Made by a program: the position numbers and the translations under genes | Shown: piece after piece, positions 30,799 to 39,290 of the stretch | How positions within the stretch are numbered: the first letter of the stretch is position 1 | Layout: each line of letters starts with the position of its first letter | Assembly: GCA_963734025.1 (NCBI GenBank) | Contig: CAVTFR010000021.1 | Span: forward strand, 124,001-188,000 | Direction of reading: 5' to 3' | From: JACVRW01 sp963734025 | Lineage (GTDB): Bacteria; Actinomycetota; Thermoleophilia; Solirubrobacterales; Thermoleophilaceae | Length of the DNA: 64,000 nt | The notes under the pieces: generated by a model | Database searches by the model: none | What the model was told of the DNA's origin: nothing | What the model saw: the letters and a program-made list of their open reading frames with translations, nothing else

Positions 30799-32239
30799 CC
30801 TCGAGCTGACGCCCTCGCTCGGCGAGGTGCGTGAGCTGGCGCGCGAGCACACGCTCGTGCCGCTGCGGCACACCTTCATCGCCGACTGCGAGACGCCGGT
30901 GTCCGCGTACCTCAAGCTGCGCGGCGACGGCCCGTCGTTCCTGCTCGAGTCGGCCGAGCAGGGCCAGCGCGTCGGGCGCTGGTCGTTCCTCGGGCTGCGG
31001 CCGCGGACCGTGATCAAGGTCGGCCGTGGCGAGCACCCGGACCCGTACTCGCTCGTGACGGAGGCGCTCGAGCGCGACCGGATCGCCCAGCTTGACGGGC
31101 TGCCGCCGTTCGCCGGCGGCGCGGTCGGGATGTTCGGATACGACCTGGTGCGCACCTTCGAGCCGACGGTCGGCCTCCCGAACCCCGAGGAGACAGGCGT
31201 CCCGGAGCTGGCGCTGATGGTCACGGACGTGCTGCTCGCCTTCGACCACCTGCGCCACGAGCTGACCGTGCTCGCGAACGTGGTGACCGAGGGCGACGTC
31301 GAGCGTGCCTACGAGGAGGCGGCCGCCACGATCGCCGACGTGCGTGAGCGACTGGGCGCCCCGGTTCCGCTCGCCGCCCGCGGAAAGCGCGACGCCCCCG
31401 AGTTCTTCGCGAACCTCGGGCCCGGCGGCTATGCCGCCGCCGTCGAGCGCGCCAAGGAATACATCCGCGCGGGCGATGTCTACCAGGTGGTGCCGAGCCA
31501 GCGCTGGACGGCGAACTGCCCGGTCGATGCGTTCTCCATCTACCGCGGCTTGCGCGCCATCAACCCGAGCCCGTACATGTACTTCCTCGACTTCGAGGAC
31601 TTCGAGATCGCCGGCGCCTCCCCGGAGTCGCTCGTCAAGGTCACGGGCCGGCGCGTCGAGCAGCGGCCGATCGCGGGCACGCGGCCGCGGGCCGGCACGA
31701 CCGAGGAGGACCTGCGCCGCGCCCACGAGCTGCTCGCGGACGCCAAGGAGCGGGCCGAGCACGTGATGCTCGTCGACCTCGGCCGCAACGACCTCGGCCG
31801 CGTCTGCGAGTACGGCAGCGTGCAGGTCGACGAGCTGATGGCGGTCGAGACCTACTCACACCTCATGCACATCGTCTCGTCGGTCTCGGGGACGCTGCGC
31901 GAGGACGTCGCGCCGATGGACGCGCTGCGCGCCTCGCTGCCCGCCGGAACGCTGTCCGGCGCGCCGAAGATCCGCGCGATGCAGATCATCGACGAGCTCG
32001 AGCCGAGCGGCCGCGGCCCGTACGGCGGGGCGGTCGGCTATCTGTCCTACACGGGCGAGCTGGACACCTGCATCTACATCCGCTCCGCGCTCGTCAAGGA
32101 CGGCCGCGTGCACGTGCAGGCGGGCGGCGGCATCGTGGCCGACTCCCAGCCCGACTACGAGGTGCGCGAGATCGAGGCGAAGGCGGGCGCGGTGATGGAC
32201 GCGATCCGGCTGGCATGCGCGCAGGGGGACTGGGCATGA
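30782..32239 (+). CDS. trpE: Anthranilate synthase component I
   Basis: A 485-residue chorismate-utilising enzyme that forms anthranilate with TrpG. The C-terminal catalytic domain has YQVVPSQRW, PIAGTRPRAG and SGAPKIRAMQIIDELEP. The N-terminal regulatory region includes LLESAEQGQRVGRWSFLG, resembling the tryptophan-sensing LLES motif, so Trp feedback inhibition is likely. GTG 30782 lies inside the hisIE end. Its TGA overlaps the trpG ATG (ATGA). Confidence 0.96.
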   Translation: MSVAVDLELTPSLGEVRELAREHTLVPLRHTFIADCETPVSAYLKLRGDGPSFLLESAEQGQRVGRWSFLGLRPRTVIKVGRGEHPDPYSLVTEALERDRIAQLDGLPPFAGGAVGMFGYDLVRTFEPTVGLPNPEETGVPELALMVTDVLLAFDHLRHELTVLANVVTEGDVERAYEEAAATIADVRERLGAPVPLAARGKRDAPEFFANLGPGGYAAAVERAKEYIRAGDVYQVVPSQRWTANCPVDAFSIYRGLRAINPSPYMYFLDFEDFEIAGASPESLVKVTGRRVEQRPIAGTRPRAGTTEEDLRRAHELLADAKERAEHVMLVDLGRNDLGRVCEYGSVQVDELMAVETYSHLMHIVSSVSGTLREDVAPMDALRASLPAGTLSGAPKIRAMQIIDELEPSGRGPYGGAVGYLSYTGELDTCIYIRSALVKDGRVHVQAGGGIVADSQPDYEVREIEAKAGAVMDAIRLACAQGDWA

Positions 32240-32880
32240 ACGCGGACGCGGCCGGCCAGGTGCCACGGGGTGACCCGCAACCCTCCGCGGCCGGCCAGGT
32301 GCCACGGGGGTCCGGGGGCGCGAGCCCCCGGGTGCTCATAGTCGACAACTACGACTCCTTCACCTACAACCTCGTCCAGTACCTCGGCGAGCTCGGCGCC
32401 CAGGTGGACGTGGTCCGAAACGACGTGCCGGAGCTGCTCGAGCGCGAGGCCGACCGCGTGATCGTCTCCCCCGGGCCCTGCACGCCCGAGGAGGCCGGGC
32501 TCTCGAAGCAGGCGACGCGCCACTACGCCGAGGCGGGCGTGCCCGTGCTCGGTGTCTGCCTCGGCCACCAGGCGCTGGCGGCCGAGTTCGGCGGCACGGT
32601 GGTGCGCGGCGAGCCGGTCCACGGCAAGACCGCCGAGGCCGAGCACGACGGCAGGACGATCTACGGGGGCCTCGAATCCCCGCTCGTGGTCGGTCGCTAT
32701 CACTCGCTCGTGGTGCGCGCCGACGGGCTGCCGGACGAGCTCGAGGTCTCCGCGCGCGCGGGCGACGTGATCATGGGGCTGCGCCATCGCGAGCTGCCGC
32801 TCGAGGGCGTGCAGTTCCATCCCGAGTCGGTCCTGACACCGCACGGCAAAGAGCTGTTGCGCAACTTCTTGAATGACTGA
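32236..32880 (+). CDS. trpG: Anthranilate synthase glutamine amidotransferase, with repeat-derived N-terminus
   Basis: Class I glutamine amidotransferase supplying ammonia to TrpE. Catalytic Cys in VLGVCLGHQAL, with the His-x-Glu in VQFHPESVL; 214 residues from ATG 32236. That ATG overlaps the trpE stop, so coupling is preserved. However, the normal TrpG start (VLIVDNYDSFTYN) comes only 32 codons later. The extra N-terminus is encoded by the 43-bp repeat and a partial copy, giving two AAGQVPRG segments. GTG 32332, directly before LIVDNYD, is an alternative start that excludes the repeat. Confidence 0.93.
   Translation: MNADAAGQVPRGDPQPSAAGQVPRGSGGASPRVLIVDNYDSFTYNLVQYLGELGAQVDVVRNDVPELLEREADRVIVSPGPCTPEEAGLSKQATRHYAEAGVPVLGVCLGHQALAAEFGGTVVRGEPVHGKTAEAEHDGRTIYGGLESPLVVGRYHSLVVRADGLPDELEVSARAGDVIMGLRHRELPLEGVQFHPESVLTPHGKELLRNFLND
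32248..32331 (+). repeat. 43-bp interspersed repeat, copy 2, with an upstream partial copy
   Basis: 32289-32331 is identical over 43 bases to the reverse complement of 4739-4781. A partial copy of the left part (GCGGCCGGCCAGGTGCCACGGGG) occurs at 32248-32270 and again at 32287-32309, with a period of 39 bases (13 codons), which preserves the trpG frame. The complete copy ends with the CGGGGGC-GCGA-GCCCCCG hairpin, one base before GTG 32332. In RNA this would place a stable stem in the trpE-trpG junction. Confidence 0.85.
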
Positions 32881-32883
32881 GCC

Positions 32884-33900
32884 GTGCCGAACCCCGTACT
32901 GACCGAAGCCATCGACCGGCTGGCCGGCGGCGAGGACCTGTCCGCCGGCGAGGCGGAGCGCGTGCTCGCCGAGGTGATGGAGGGGAACGCCTCCGAGACG
33001 CAGACGGCGGCGTTCCTGATCGCGCTGCGGACGAAGGGCGAGTCCGTGAGCGAGATCGCCGGGCTCGCGAGCGCCATGCGCTCGTTCGCGCTGAAGGTGG
33101 ACGCCGGCGACGACCTCGTGGATACCGCGGGCACCGGCGGCGGGCGGCCGACCTTCAACGTGTCGACGACGGCCGCCTTCATCGCGGCCGGCGCCGGCTG
33201 CCGCGTGGCGAAGCACGGCAATCGCTCCGCGACCAGCCAGTGCGGATCGGCCGACGTGCTCGAGGCACTCGGCGCGCGCATCGACCTGGAGCCGGACGCC
33301 GTTGCCGCCTGTATCGACTCCGTGGGCTTCGGATTCATGTTCGCGCCGCGCCACCACTCCGCGATGAAGCACGTGGTGCCGGTGCGCAAGGAGCTAGGCG
33401 TCCGCACGATCTTCAACTTCCTGGGCCCGCTCACAAATCCGGCCGGTGCGAAGCGCCAGGTGATAGGCGTATCGGACCCGGGGAAATTGGAGACTATGGC
33501 CGCCGCGCTCGGAGAGCTTGGGACCGAAAGGGCCCTGGTAGTGTCGAGCGCGGATGGACTCGACGAGTTTTCGGTCTCCGGTTCGACCCGCGTTGTCGAG
33601 TTGTCCGGCGGCGAGCTCGAGGCCTACGAGGTGTCTCCCACGGAGGTCGGACTGGAACCGGTCGCCGACGGCGCCGTGGGCGCCGGCAGCCCCGACGAGA
33701 ACGCCCACGTGCTGAGGGCTGTGCTCGCGGGCGAGCCGGGCCCGGAGCGCTCGCTGGCCCTGCTGAACGCCGGCGCGGCGATTCAGGTGGCGGGGCGCGC
33801 GGAGTCGCTCGCGGACGGGGTGCGCAGCGCCGAGCAGTCCGTCGACTCGGGCGCCGCCGCGAACGTGCTCGAGCGCTGGGTCGCGGAGACGCGCGCGTGA
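32884..33900 (+). CDS. trpD: Anthranilate phosphoribosyltransferase
   Basis: A 338-residue enzyme transferring phosphoribose from PRPP to anthranilate. Visible motifs are VDTAGTGGGRPTFNVST (PRPP loop), AKHGNRSATSQCGSADVLEALG and FAPRHHSAMKHVVPVRKELG. GTG 32884 lies four bases after trpG, and the stop overlaps trpC (GTGA). Standard length. Confidence 0.97.
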   Translation: MPNPVLTEAIDRLAGGEDLSAGEAERVLAEVMEGNASETQTAAFLIALRTKGESVSEIAGLASAMRSFALKVDAGDDLVDTAGTGGGRPTFNVSTTAAFIAAGAGCRVAKHGNRSATSQCGSADVLEALGARIDLEPDAVAACIDSVGFGFMFAPRHHSAMKHVVPVRKELGVRTIFNFLGPLTNPAGAKRQVIGVSDPGKLETMAAALGELGTERALVVSSADGLDEFSVSGSTRVVELSGGELEAYEVSPTEVGLEPVADGAVGAGSPDENAHVLRAVLAGEPGPERSLALLNAGAAIQVAGRAESLADGVRSAEQSVDSGAAANVLERWVAETRA

Positions 33901-34694
33901 GCCCGCGCCTCGACGAGATCGTCGACGCGACCCGCGAGGCGCTTGCCGCGCGCAAGCGCGAGCGGCCGCAGTCGGAGCTCGAGGGCCAGATCGACGTGCG
34001 GCGCGAGGGGCGCCCGTTCGCCGAGGCCCTGGCGCGGCCCGGCACGTCGCTGATCGCCGAGCACAAGCGCCGCTCGCCGTCGGCGGGGACGATCCGCGAG
34101 GGCGCGAGCTGCTCCGAGATCGTGCGCGCCTACGAGCGCGGCGGAGCGGCGGCGTTGTCGATCCTCACGGAGGAAGCCCACTTTGGCGGCTCGCTCGAGG
34201 ACCTGCGCGAGGCGCGCGCGGCGTGCGACCTGCCGATTCTGCGCAAGGACTTCACGATCGACCCCTACCAGCTGTACGAGGCGAAGGCCGCCGGCGCCGA
34301 CGCGGTGCTGCTGGTGGTCGGCTCGCTCGACGACCAGGAGCTATGGGACCTGTGGTCGCTCGCCAACGAGATCGACCTCGACGCGATCGTCGAGATCCAC
34401 GACGACGAGGAGCTCGAGCGGGCCCTGGAGGTCGACGGCGACGTGATCGGCATCAACAACCGCGATCTCGAGAGCTTCACGGTGGACATCCAGCGGACGT
34501 TCGACCTCCTGGCCGACGTGCCCGCCGGCAAGGTGGTCGTGTCCGAGTCGGGCATCCACGACCGCTGGCAGATCGAGGAGCTGGAGCAGGTGGGCGTTGA
34601 CGCCGTCCTGATCGGCGAGGTGCTGATGCGCGCGCCGGACCCGGAGGCGGCGGTCCGCGAGCTCACCCGATCCGAGGAACCAACGCAGGCTTGA
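33897..34694 (+). CDS. trpC: Indole-3-glycerol phosphate synthase
   Basis: A 265-residue TIM-barrel enzyme. Motifs LIAEHKRRSPSAGTI, ILRKDFTIDPYQLYEAKAAGADAVLL, INNRDLESF and VVSESGIHDRWQIEEL carry the catalytic Lys and Glu residues. GTG 33897 overlaps the trpD stop; the long open frame further upstream is an out-of-gene extension. It ends the first tryptophan block; trpF, trpB and trpA resume at 40.5 kb after four unrelated genes. Confidence 0.96.
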   Translation: MSPRLDEIVDATREALAARKRERPQSELEGQIDVRREGRPFAEALARPGTSLIAEHKRRSPSAGTIREGASCSEIVRAYERGGAAALSILTEEAHFGGSLEDLREARAACDLPILRKDFTIDPYQLYEAKAAGADAVLLVVGSLDDQELWDLWSLANEIDLDAIVEIHDDEELERALEVDGDVIGINNRDLESFTVDIQRTFDLLADVPAGKVVVSESGIHDRWQIEELEQVGVDAVLIGEVLMRAPDPEAAVRELTRSEEPTQA

Positions 34695-34736
34695 CCACTT
34701 GGCGCCGGAACCGAGAAGCCGGATGAGCCGTATCCC

Positions 34737-34742
34737 TACCAT
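34737..34742 (+). promoter_or_regulatory. -10 box TACCAT before moxR
   Basis: TACCAT is eight bases before ATG 34751, within a 56-base gap after trpC. A TTGACC sequence occurs at 34691-34696 but is too far upstream to pair with it at normal spacing. Confidence 0.4.
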
Positions 34743-34750
34743 GGTGCTCC

Positions 34751-35701
34751 ATGGCGACAGCCCCTGAGCTGAACCCATCGCAGGTGGCCGAGCTCGGCGC
34801 GCGGCTGCGCGACAACGTCGCGCGCGCCGTCAAGGCGCCCGAGCATGTGATCCGCGATGTGCTCGTCGCGCTGTTCGCCGAGGGCCACGTGCTGATCGAG
34901 GACTACCCGGGCGTCGGCAAGACCGCGCTGGCGCGCGCGCTCGCGCGCTCGCTCGACGCCGAGTACGCGCGCGTGCAGTGCACTGCCGACCTGCTGCCCG
35001 CGGACGTCGTCGGCACGAACGTCTACAACCAGCGCGAGAACCGCTTCGAGTTCCGCCCGGGTCCGGTGTTCGCAAACGTCGTGCTCGTGGACGAGGTCAA
35101 CCGCGCGTCCCCGAAGACGCAGTCGGGCCTGCTCGAGTGCATGCAGGAGCGCCACGTGACCGTGGACAAGCACACGCACGAGCTGGCGCGTCCCTTCCTC
35201 GTGGTGGCGACGCAGAACCCCGTCGAGTACGAGGGCACATATCCGCTTCCGGAGGCGCAGCTCGACCGCTTCATGGTGCGCGTGTCGCTCGGCTATCCGA
35301 CCCCCGACCAGGAGTCGTCGATGCTGCTCGAGCACGCCGAGAGCGACCGCGTGCTGGATCTCGAGCCGGTGGCCGACGTGGCCGACATTCTGGCCGGCCA
35401 GAGCGCGGCAGCGTCCGTACACGGCAGCGAGGCGCTGCGCCGCTACGTGGTCTCGATCCTCGAAGCCACCCGCGCCGATTCGCGCGTCGAGCTCGGCGCG
35501 AGCCCGCGCGCCGGGCTGATGCTGTTCCGCGCGGCCAAGGCCTACGCGGCGCTCGACGGCCGCGATCACGCGCTGCCGGACGACGTCCAGAAGCTCGCTT
35601 CTGCTGTCCTGACGCACCGGCTGCTGCTCTCGCCCGGAGCGAGCAACGACGAGCGCGAGGGCGTGGTGCGCGACACCCTGGAGCGGGTCCCGGCGCTCTG
35701 A
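34751..35701 (+). CDS. MoxR-family AAA+ ATPase
   Basis: A 316-residue AAA+ chaperone. Walker A is EDYPGVGKTALARALA, Walker B VVLVDEVNRASPKTQSGLLECMQE, and sensor-like VVATQNPVEYEGTYPLPEAQLDRFM is the MoxR signature. The set moxR-DUF58-transglutaminase is a recurrent bacterial module thought to assemble or activate a membrane-associated complex. Its stop is followed within six bases by the DUF58 start. Confidence 0.94.
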   Translation: MATAPELNPSQVAELGARLRDNVARAVKAPEHVIRDVLVALFAEGHVLIEDYPGVGKTALARALARSLDAEYARVQCTADLLPADVVGTNVYNQRENRFEFRPGPVFANVVLVDEVNRASPKTQSGLLECMQERHVTVDKHTHELARPFLVVATQNPVEYEGTYPLPEAQLDRFMVRVSLGYPTPDQESSMLLEHAESDRVLDLEPVADVADILAGQSAAASVHGSEALRRYVVSILEATRADSRVELGASPRAGLMLFRAAKAYAALDGRDHALPDDVQKLASAVLTHRLLLSPGASNDEREGVVRDTLERVPAL

Positions 35702-35706
35702 TCGCC

Positions 35707-36816
35707 GTGCTCCGCCCACTCGTCACGGCGCTGCTCGGGTTGGCGCTGTGCCTGGCCGGGGGCACCTTCGATTCGCCGTCGCTCTACGTCCCCGGCATCG
35801 GCCTGCTCGCGATCGCGGTGGTTGCCGTCGCCTGGGTGCTGCTCGCCGCCCAGGGCGCGACGATCAAGCGCACGCCGGGTCCGTCCACGGTCGTCGAGGA
35901 GGACCCCTACCCGCTCCGCATCGAGGCCCGCAGCGGGATCGCGCCGCCGCCCGGCGGCGAGCTCCTCGAGCCCCTGCTGGGCTGGCCCGTGCCTATCGCG
36001 GGGCGCTGGTCGCGCCGGCTGCGCATCAACGTCCGCTTCTCCCGCCGCGGGCGGCGTGAGCTCGAGCCCGCGCTGCTCGTGATCCGCGACCCGCTGCGGC
36101 TGTTCAGCCGCGAGCTCAGCGCCGAGGGTGGGGAGGAGGTGCTCGTCCTTCCGCGCGTCGAGCAGGTGATGGCGCCCGGCAGCGGCGGGGCGGGCGCGGG
36201 TGCCCGCGGCGGGTTCGGAACTGCGCCCGGGCTGTCGGGCAGGCGCCTCGATGCCTCGGTGGCGGAGCTCGAGATCGACGGCCTGCGCCCGTACCGCGAG
36301 GGCACGGCCGCCTCCCGCATCCACTGGCCGTCGGTCGCCCGCACCGGAGAGATGCTCGAGCGGCGGCTCGTGGCCGAGCTCGACTCCGCGCCGCTGATCG
36401 TGCTCGACCCATCAGCGCCCGAGAGCGAGGAGTCGCTCGACAAGGCGGTGCGCGCCGCCGCCTCGCTGTGCGTCTGGCTGGCGCACGACGGCGGCTGCTC
36501 GATCCTGCTTCCCGGTGACCGGCGCCCCATCGAGGTCGGGCACGACATGGGCGCGTGGCCCGCCGTGCACGTCCGCCTCGCGCTCGCCGAGGAGGGCCCG
36601 GCGCCGCCCGCGTCGACGCTCGGCCCGCGCGGCGGCGCGGTCGTGTGGGTCACCGGCGCCGACCTGCGCAGGGCGCCGCGCACACTCGAGCGGCTGCCCG
36701 CCGGCGCCCGCTACGTCGTGACCCCGGGAGCGCTCCCCGGCGCACGGCCCGCCTTCGAGGTCGCGGGCTGCACCGGTTGTCTCGTCGAGCGCGCGCGGAG
36801 AGGGCTGGCGGCGTGA
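35707..36816 (+). CDS. DUF58 protein, membrane-anchored
   Basis: A 369-residue protein with two N-terminal hydrophobic segments (LVTALLGLALCLAGG and LLAIAVVAVAWVLLAAQGA). It then has a beta-rich region and the DUF58 signature LRPYREGTAASRIHWPSVARTGEMLERR, followed by a von Willebrand A-like segment (LIVLDPSAPESEESLDKAVRAAASL). The usual partner of MoxR and a TgpA-like transglutaminase. GTG 35707 is preferred over CTG 35698, which overlaps the moxR stop. It overlaps the next gene by GTGA. Confidence 0.9.
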   Translation: MLRPLVTALLGLALCLAGGTFDSPSLYVPGIGLLAIAVVAVAWVLLAAQGATIKRTPGPSTVVEEDPYPLRIEARSGIAPPPGGELLEPLLGWPVPIAGRWSRRLRINVRFSRRGRRELEPALLVIRDPLRLFSRELSAEGGEEVLVLPRVEQVMAPGSGGAGAGARGGFGTAPGLSGRRLDASVAELEIDGLRPYREGTAASRIHWPSVARTGEMLERRLVAELDSAPLIVLDPSAPESEESLDKAVRAAASLCVWLAHDGGCSILLPGDRRPIEVGHDMGAWPAVHVRLALAEEGPAPPASTLGPRGGAVVWVTGADLRRAPRTLERLPAGARYVVTPGALPGARPAFEVAGCTGCLVERARRGLAA

Positions 36817-39195
36817 GCGGCCCGCTCGGACCCACTCCCGCGCCGGTAACGGCAGGCGCTCCTCTGGGAAGCGCCGCGGCGGCCCGGGCCGCCACGGCGC
36901 CGCGCGACTCGCTCGTCCTGCGGCTCTGCGCGTTCGGCGCGCTCGCCGCATTCGGGGCGGCTCACTGGGTCCTGCTCGTCGAGAACGCAGCGGCGGGCCG
37001 CACCGTGCTCGTCGTCCTCACGGCTGTCGGCGGCGGCGCGGTGCTCGCGCTGCTCGGCCGGTTGCCGTTCCCGCGGACGCTCATCTGGGGCCTCGCCGCC
37101 TTGGCGGCGGTCGCCACCCTGCTGCTCGGCCTCATGGCCGCCGGCCTGCCCGGCCGGCTGCTGCTCCCCGAACACTGGAGCGAGCTCACGGACGGGCTCG
37201 ACCGCGGGCTCGCGGGCATCCAGGGCGTCGAGTGGCCCTACGACGGGCCCGATCCGTGGATCCGCCTCACGCTGCTGATGGGCGCGCCGCTGCTGCTCGC
37301 CCTCGCGGCGGCGCTCGCCTTCTGGCCGGCGCGCCGGGCGGCGCCCGTGCTGCGCATCGCCGGCCTGGCCGTGCTGCTCGTGTTCTACGGCGCGGCCGTG
37401 ACCGAGCACGACCCGGGCTCGGCGCTCGGGCGCGGCCTGGTGCTGCTGCTGCTCGTAGCCGCCTACCTGTGGCTGCCGCGCCTTCCCCCGCGCGAGGCCG
37501 CGGCCGGCGCCGCCGTCGTGGCTTCCGTCGGCGTGCTCTCGCTCCCGCTCGCGGCCGTCCTCGACGGCGAGGGAGCCTGGTGGGACTACCAGGCCTGGAG
37601 CTGGTTCGGCGCGGGCAAGGTCGTGACCTTCAACTGGAGCCACGAGTACGGGCCGCTCGACTGGCCGCGCGACGGCACCACGCTGATGAACGTCTCCTCC
37701 GACCGGCCGCACTACTGGAAGGCGGAGACGCTCGACGCCTTCGACGGCTTCCGCTGGTACCGCTCGGGCGAGATCGACCGGGCGCGGACCGGGGCGGAGA
37801 TCCCCTTCGATCGCTTCTTGAACAGCGGCGCCGAGTGGGACTACGGCGAGTACAACGGCGCCTGGGACGAGACGATCGACTTCACGGTCCGCTCGCTGTC
37901 GAGCAACCTCGTGGTCGGCGCCGGCATCACCTACGGGGTCGACGGCGTGCGCGCGACGAGTTACGCCGACGGCACCACCCGCCTGATCGGCTCCGAGGTG
38001 CTGAGGCAGGGCGACTCGTACACGATCGACGCGTATGCACCCGACCCCACGGCGGCACAGATGCGGGGCGCGCCGTCGGGCTACCCCAGCAGCCTCATCT
38101 CGTACACGGGCATCAGCCTGCCGAACCCCGGCGAGAGCGCCACCGAGGTCACGGGCCTCCAGGACGGTGCGGCGGGCGAGGCCGCGGCCGAGCTGCGCCA
38201 GCGCGTCTTCGTCCCGCTGCGCGGCAATCCGCTCTCGGGCGACGGCGCCACGGCCGCCGAGGCCGCCCTGCAGGACTCGGGCTACAGCCGCATGTACGAG
38301 CTCGCCCTGGCGCTCACCGCGAGTCGAGCCGACCGAATACGACGCCGTCAAGGCGGTCGAGCGCCACCTGCAGACCAACTACGCCTACAGCGAGCGCGTG
38401 CCGACCCGGCCGCTGCCGCTGATGGGCTTCCTGTTCGAGGACGAGCGCGGCTACTGCCAGCACTTCTCGGGGGCGATGGCGCTGATGCTGCGCATGTCCG
38501 GCATCCCCGCGCGCGTTGCCGCCGGCTTCTCGCCGGGCTCCTACAACAAGGACACGAAGGAGTACCGCGTTCGCGACCTCGACGCCCACTCGTGGGTCGA
38601 GGTCTGGTTCACCGGCATCGGCTGGGTCCCGTTCGACCCAACGCCCGCGGCGGCCCCCGCGCAGTCGCAGTCGAGCGCGAGCGCCACGAGCGCGGCCGCC
38701 GCCGACGCCGGTGAGGTCCGTGTCGGCGGGGCGGGCGTCGCGCCGGAGCGAGTCGCGGCCGGGAGCGCCGCGGCCGCCGGCGACGACGGCGGCGCCAACA
38801 CCCTGGTCGTGGGCGCGCTGCTGCTCATAGCGGCCCTGGCGGCAGGCGGCGCCTTCGCCGTAAGCCAGCGGGTGCGCCGGGTCCACGCGCTCGGGCCCGA
38901 CGAGCGCGCCGAGGTCCAGCTGCGCGAGCTGCGCGGCACGCTCCTCAAGCTCGGCTGGGACGTGCCCGCCACGACCACCCTGCTCGGCCTGGAGCGCCGC
39001 CTCGGGCGCTTCGCGGGCCCGCGCTCGGCCGCCTACGCCGGCGCGCTGCGTGCCACTCGCTACGACCCGCGTGAGCCCCCCGGGCCAGGCCTGGACGAGC
39101 GCCGCGCGGTGCGCCGCGAGCTGACCCGCGGCAACAACCTCCGCGACCGCCTGCGCGGCCTCCTCGCGATGCCCCCGGGCGGCCCGCGCCCGTAG
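36813..39195 (+). CDS. TgpA-like membrane transglutaminase, with a one-base frameshift
   Basis: A large membrane protein (about 793 residues after correction). The N-terminal part has six or so transmembrane segments, then an extracytoplasmic domain (WWDYQAWSWFGAGKVVTFNW... SSLISYTG). Frame is lost at about 38318-38322; the +1 frame resumes VEPTEYDAVKAVERHLQTNY. The transglutaminase core follows, with Cys in ERGYCQHFSGAMALM, His in DLDAHSWVEVWF and Asp in GWVPFDPTP. A last membrane helix (LVVGALLLIAALAAGGAF) and a cytoplasmic tail end it. 2383 bases equals 3n+1. Function is probably cell-envelope peptide processing with MoxR and DUF58. Confidence 0.85.
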
Positions 39196-39252
39196 CCGGC
39201 GAGGGCCCTTTCCGTCGACATTCGCGGGCATTCTCGCGGCCTCGGCCCGCTT

Positions 39253-39283
39253 TTAGACGAATCTAAGGTTGCCCTTCCACACT
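39253..39283 (+). promoter_or_regulatory. Putative promoter/operator region of the HtrA protease
   Basis: The 95-base gap before the protease gene contains an inverted repeat TTAGA-CGAA-TCTAA (39253-39266) and a CACACT box (39278-39283) seven bases before ATG 39291. Both are AT-rich for this genome. The repeat could bind a regulator; this is inference. Confidence 0.4.
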
Positions 39284-39290
39284 CGGTTCC

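Noticed and set aside
34691..34696. TTGACC as a consensus -35 for moxR
   Set aside because: No -10-like hexamer lies 16-19 bases downstream; the TACCAT box is 40 bases away.
35698..35701. A third CTGA start (DUF58 gene)
   Set aside because: CTG 35698 overlaps the moxR stop like the other two cases, but GTG 35707 lies three codons downstream and still precedes the first hydrophobic segment, so CTG is not required.
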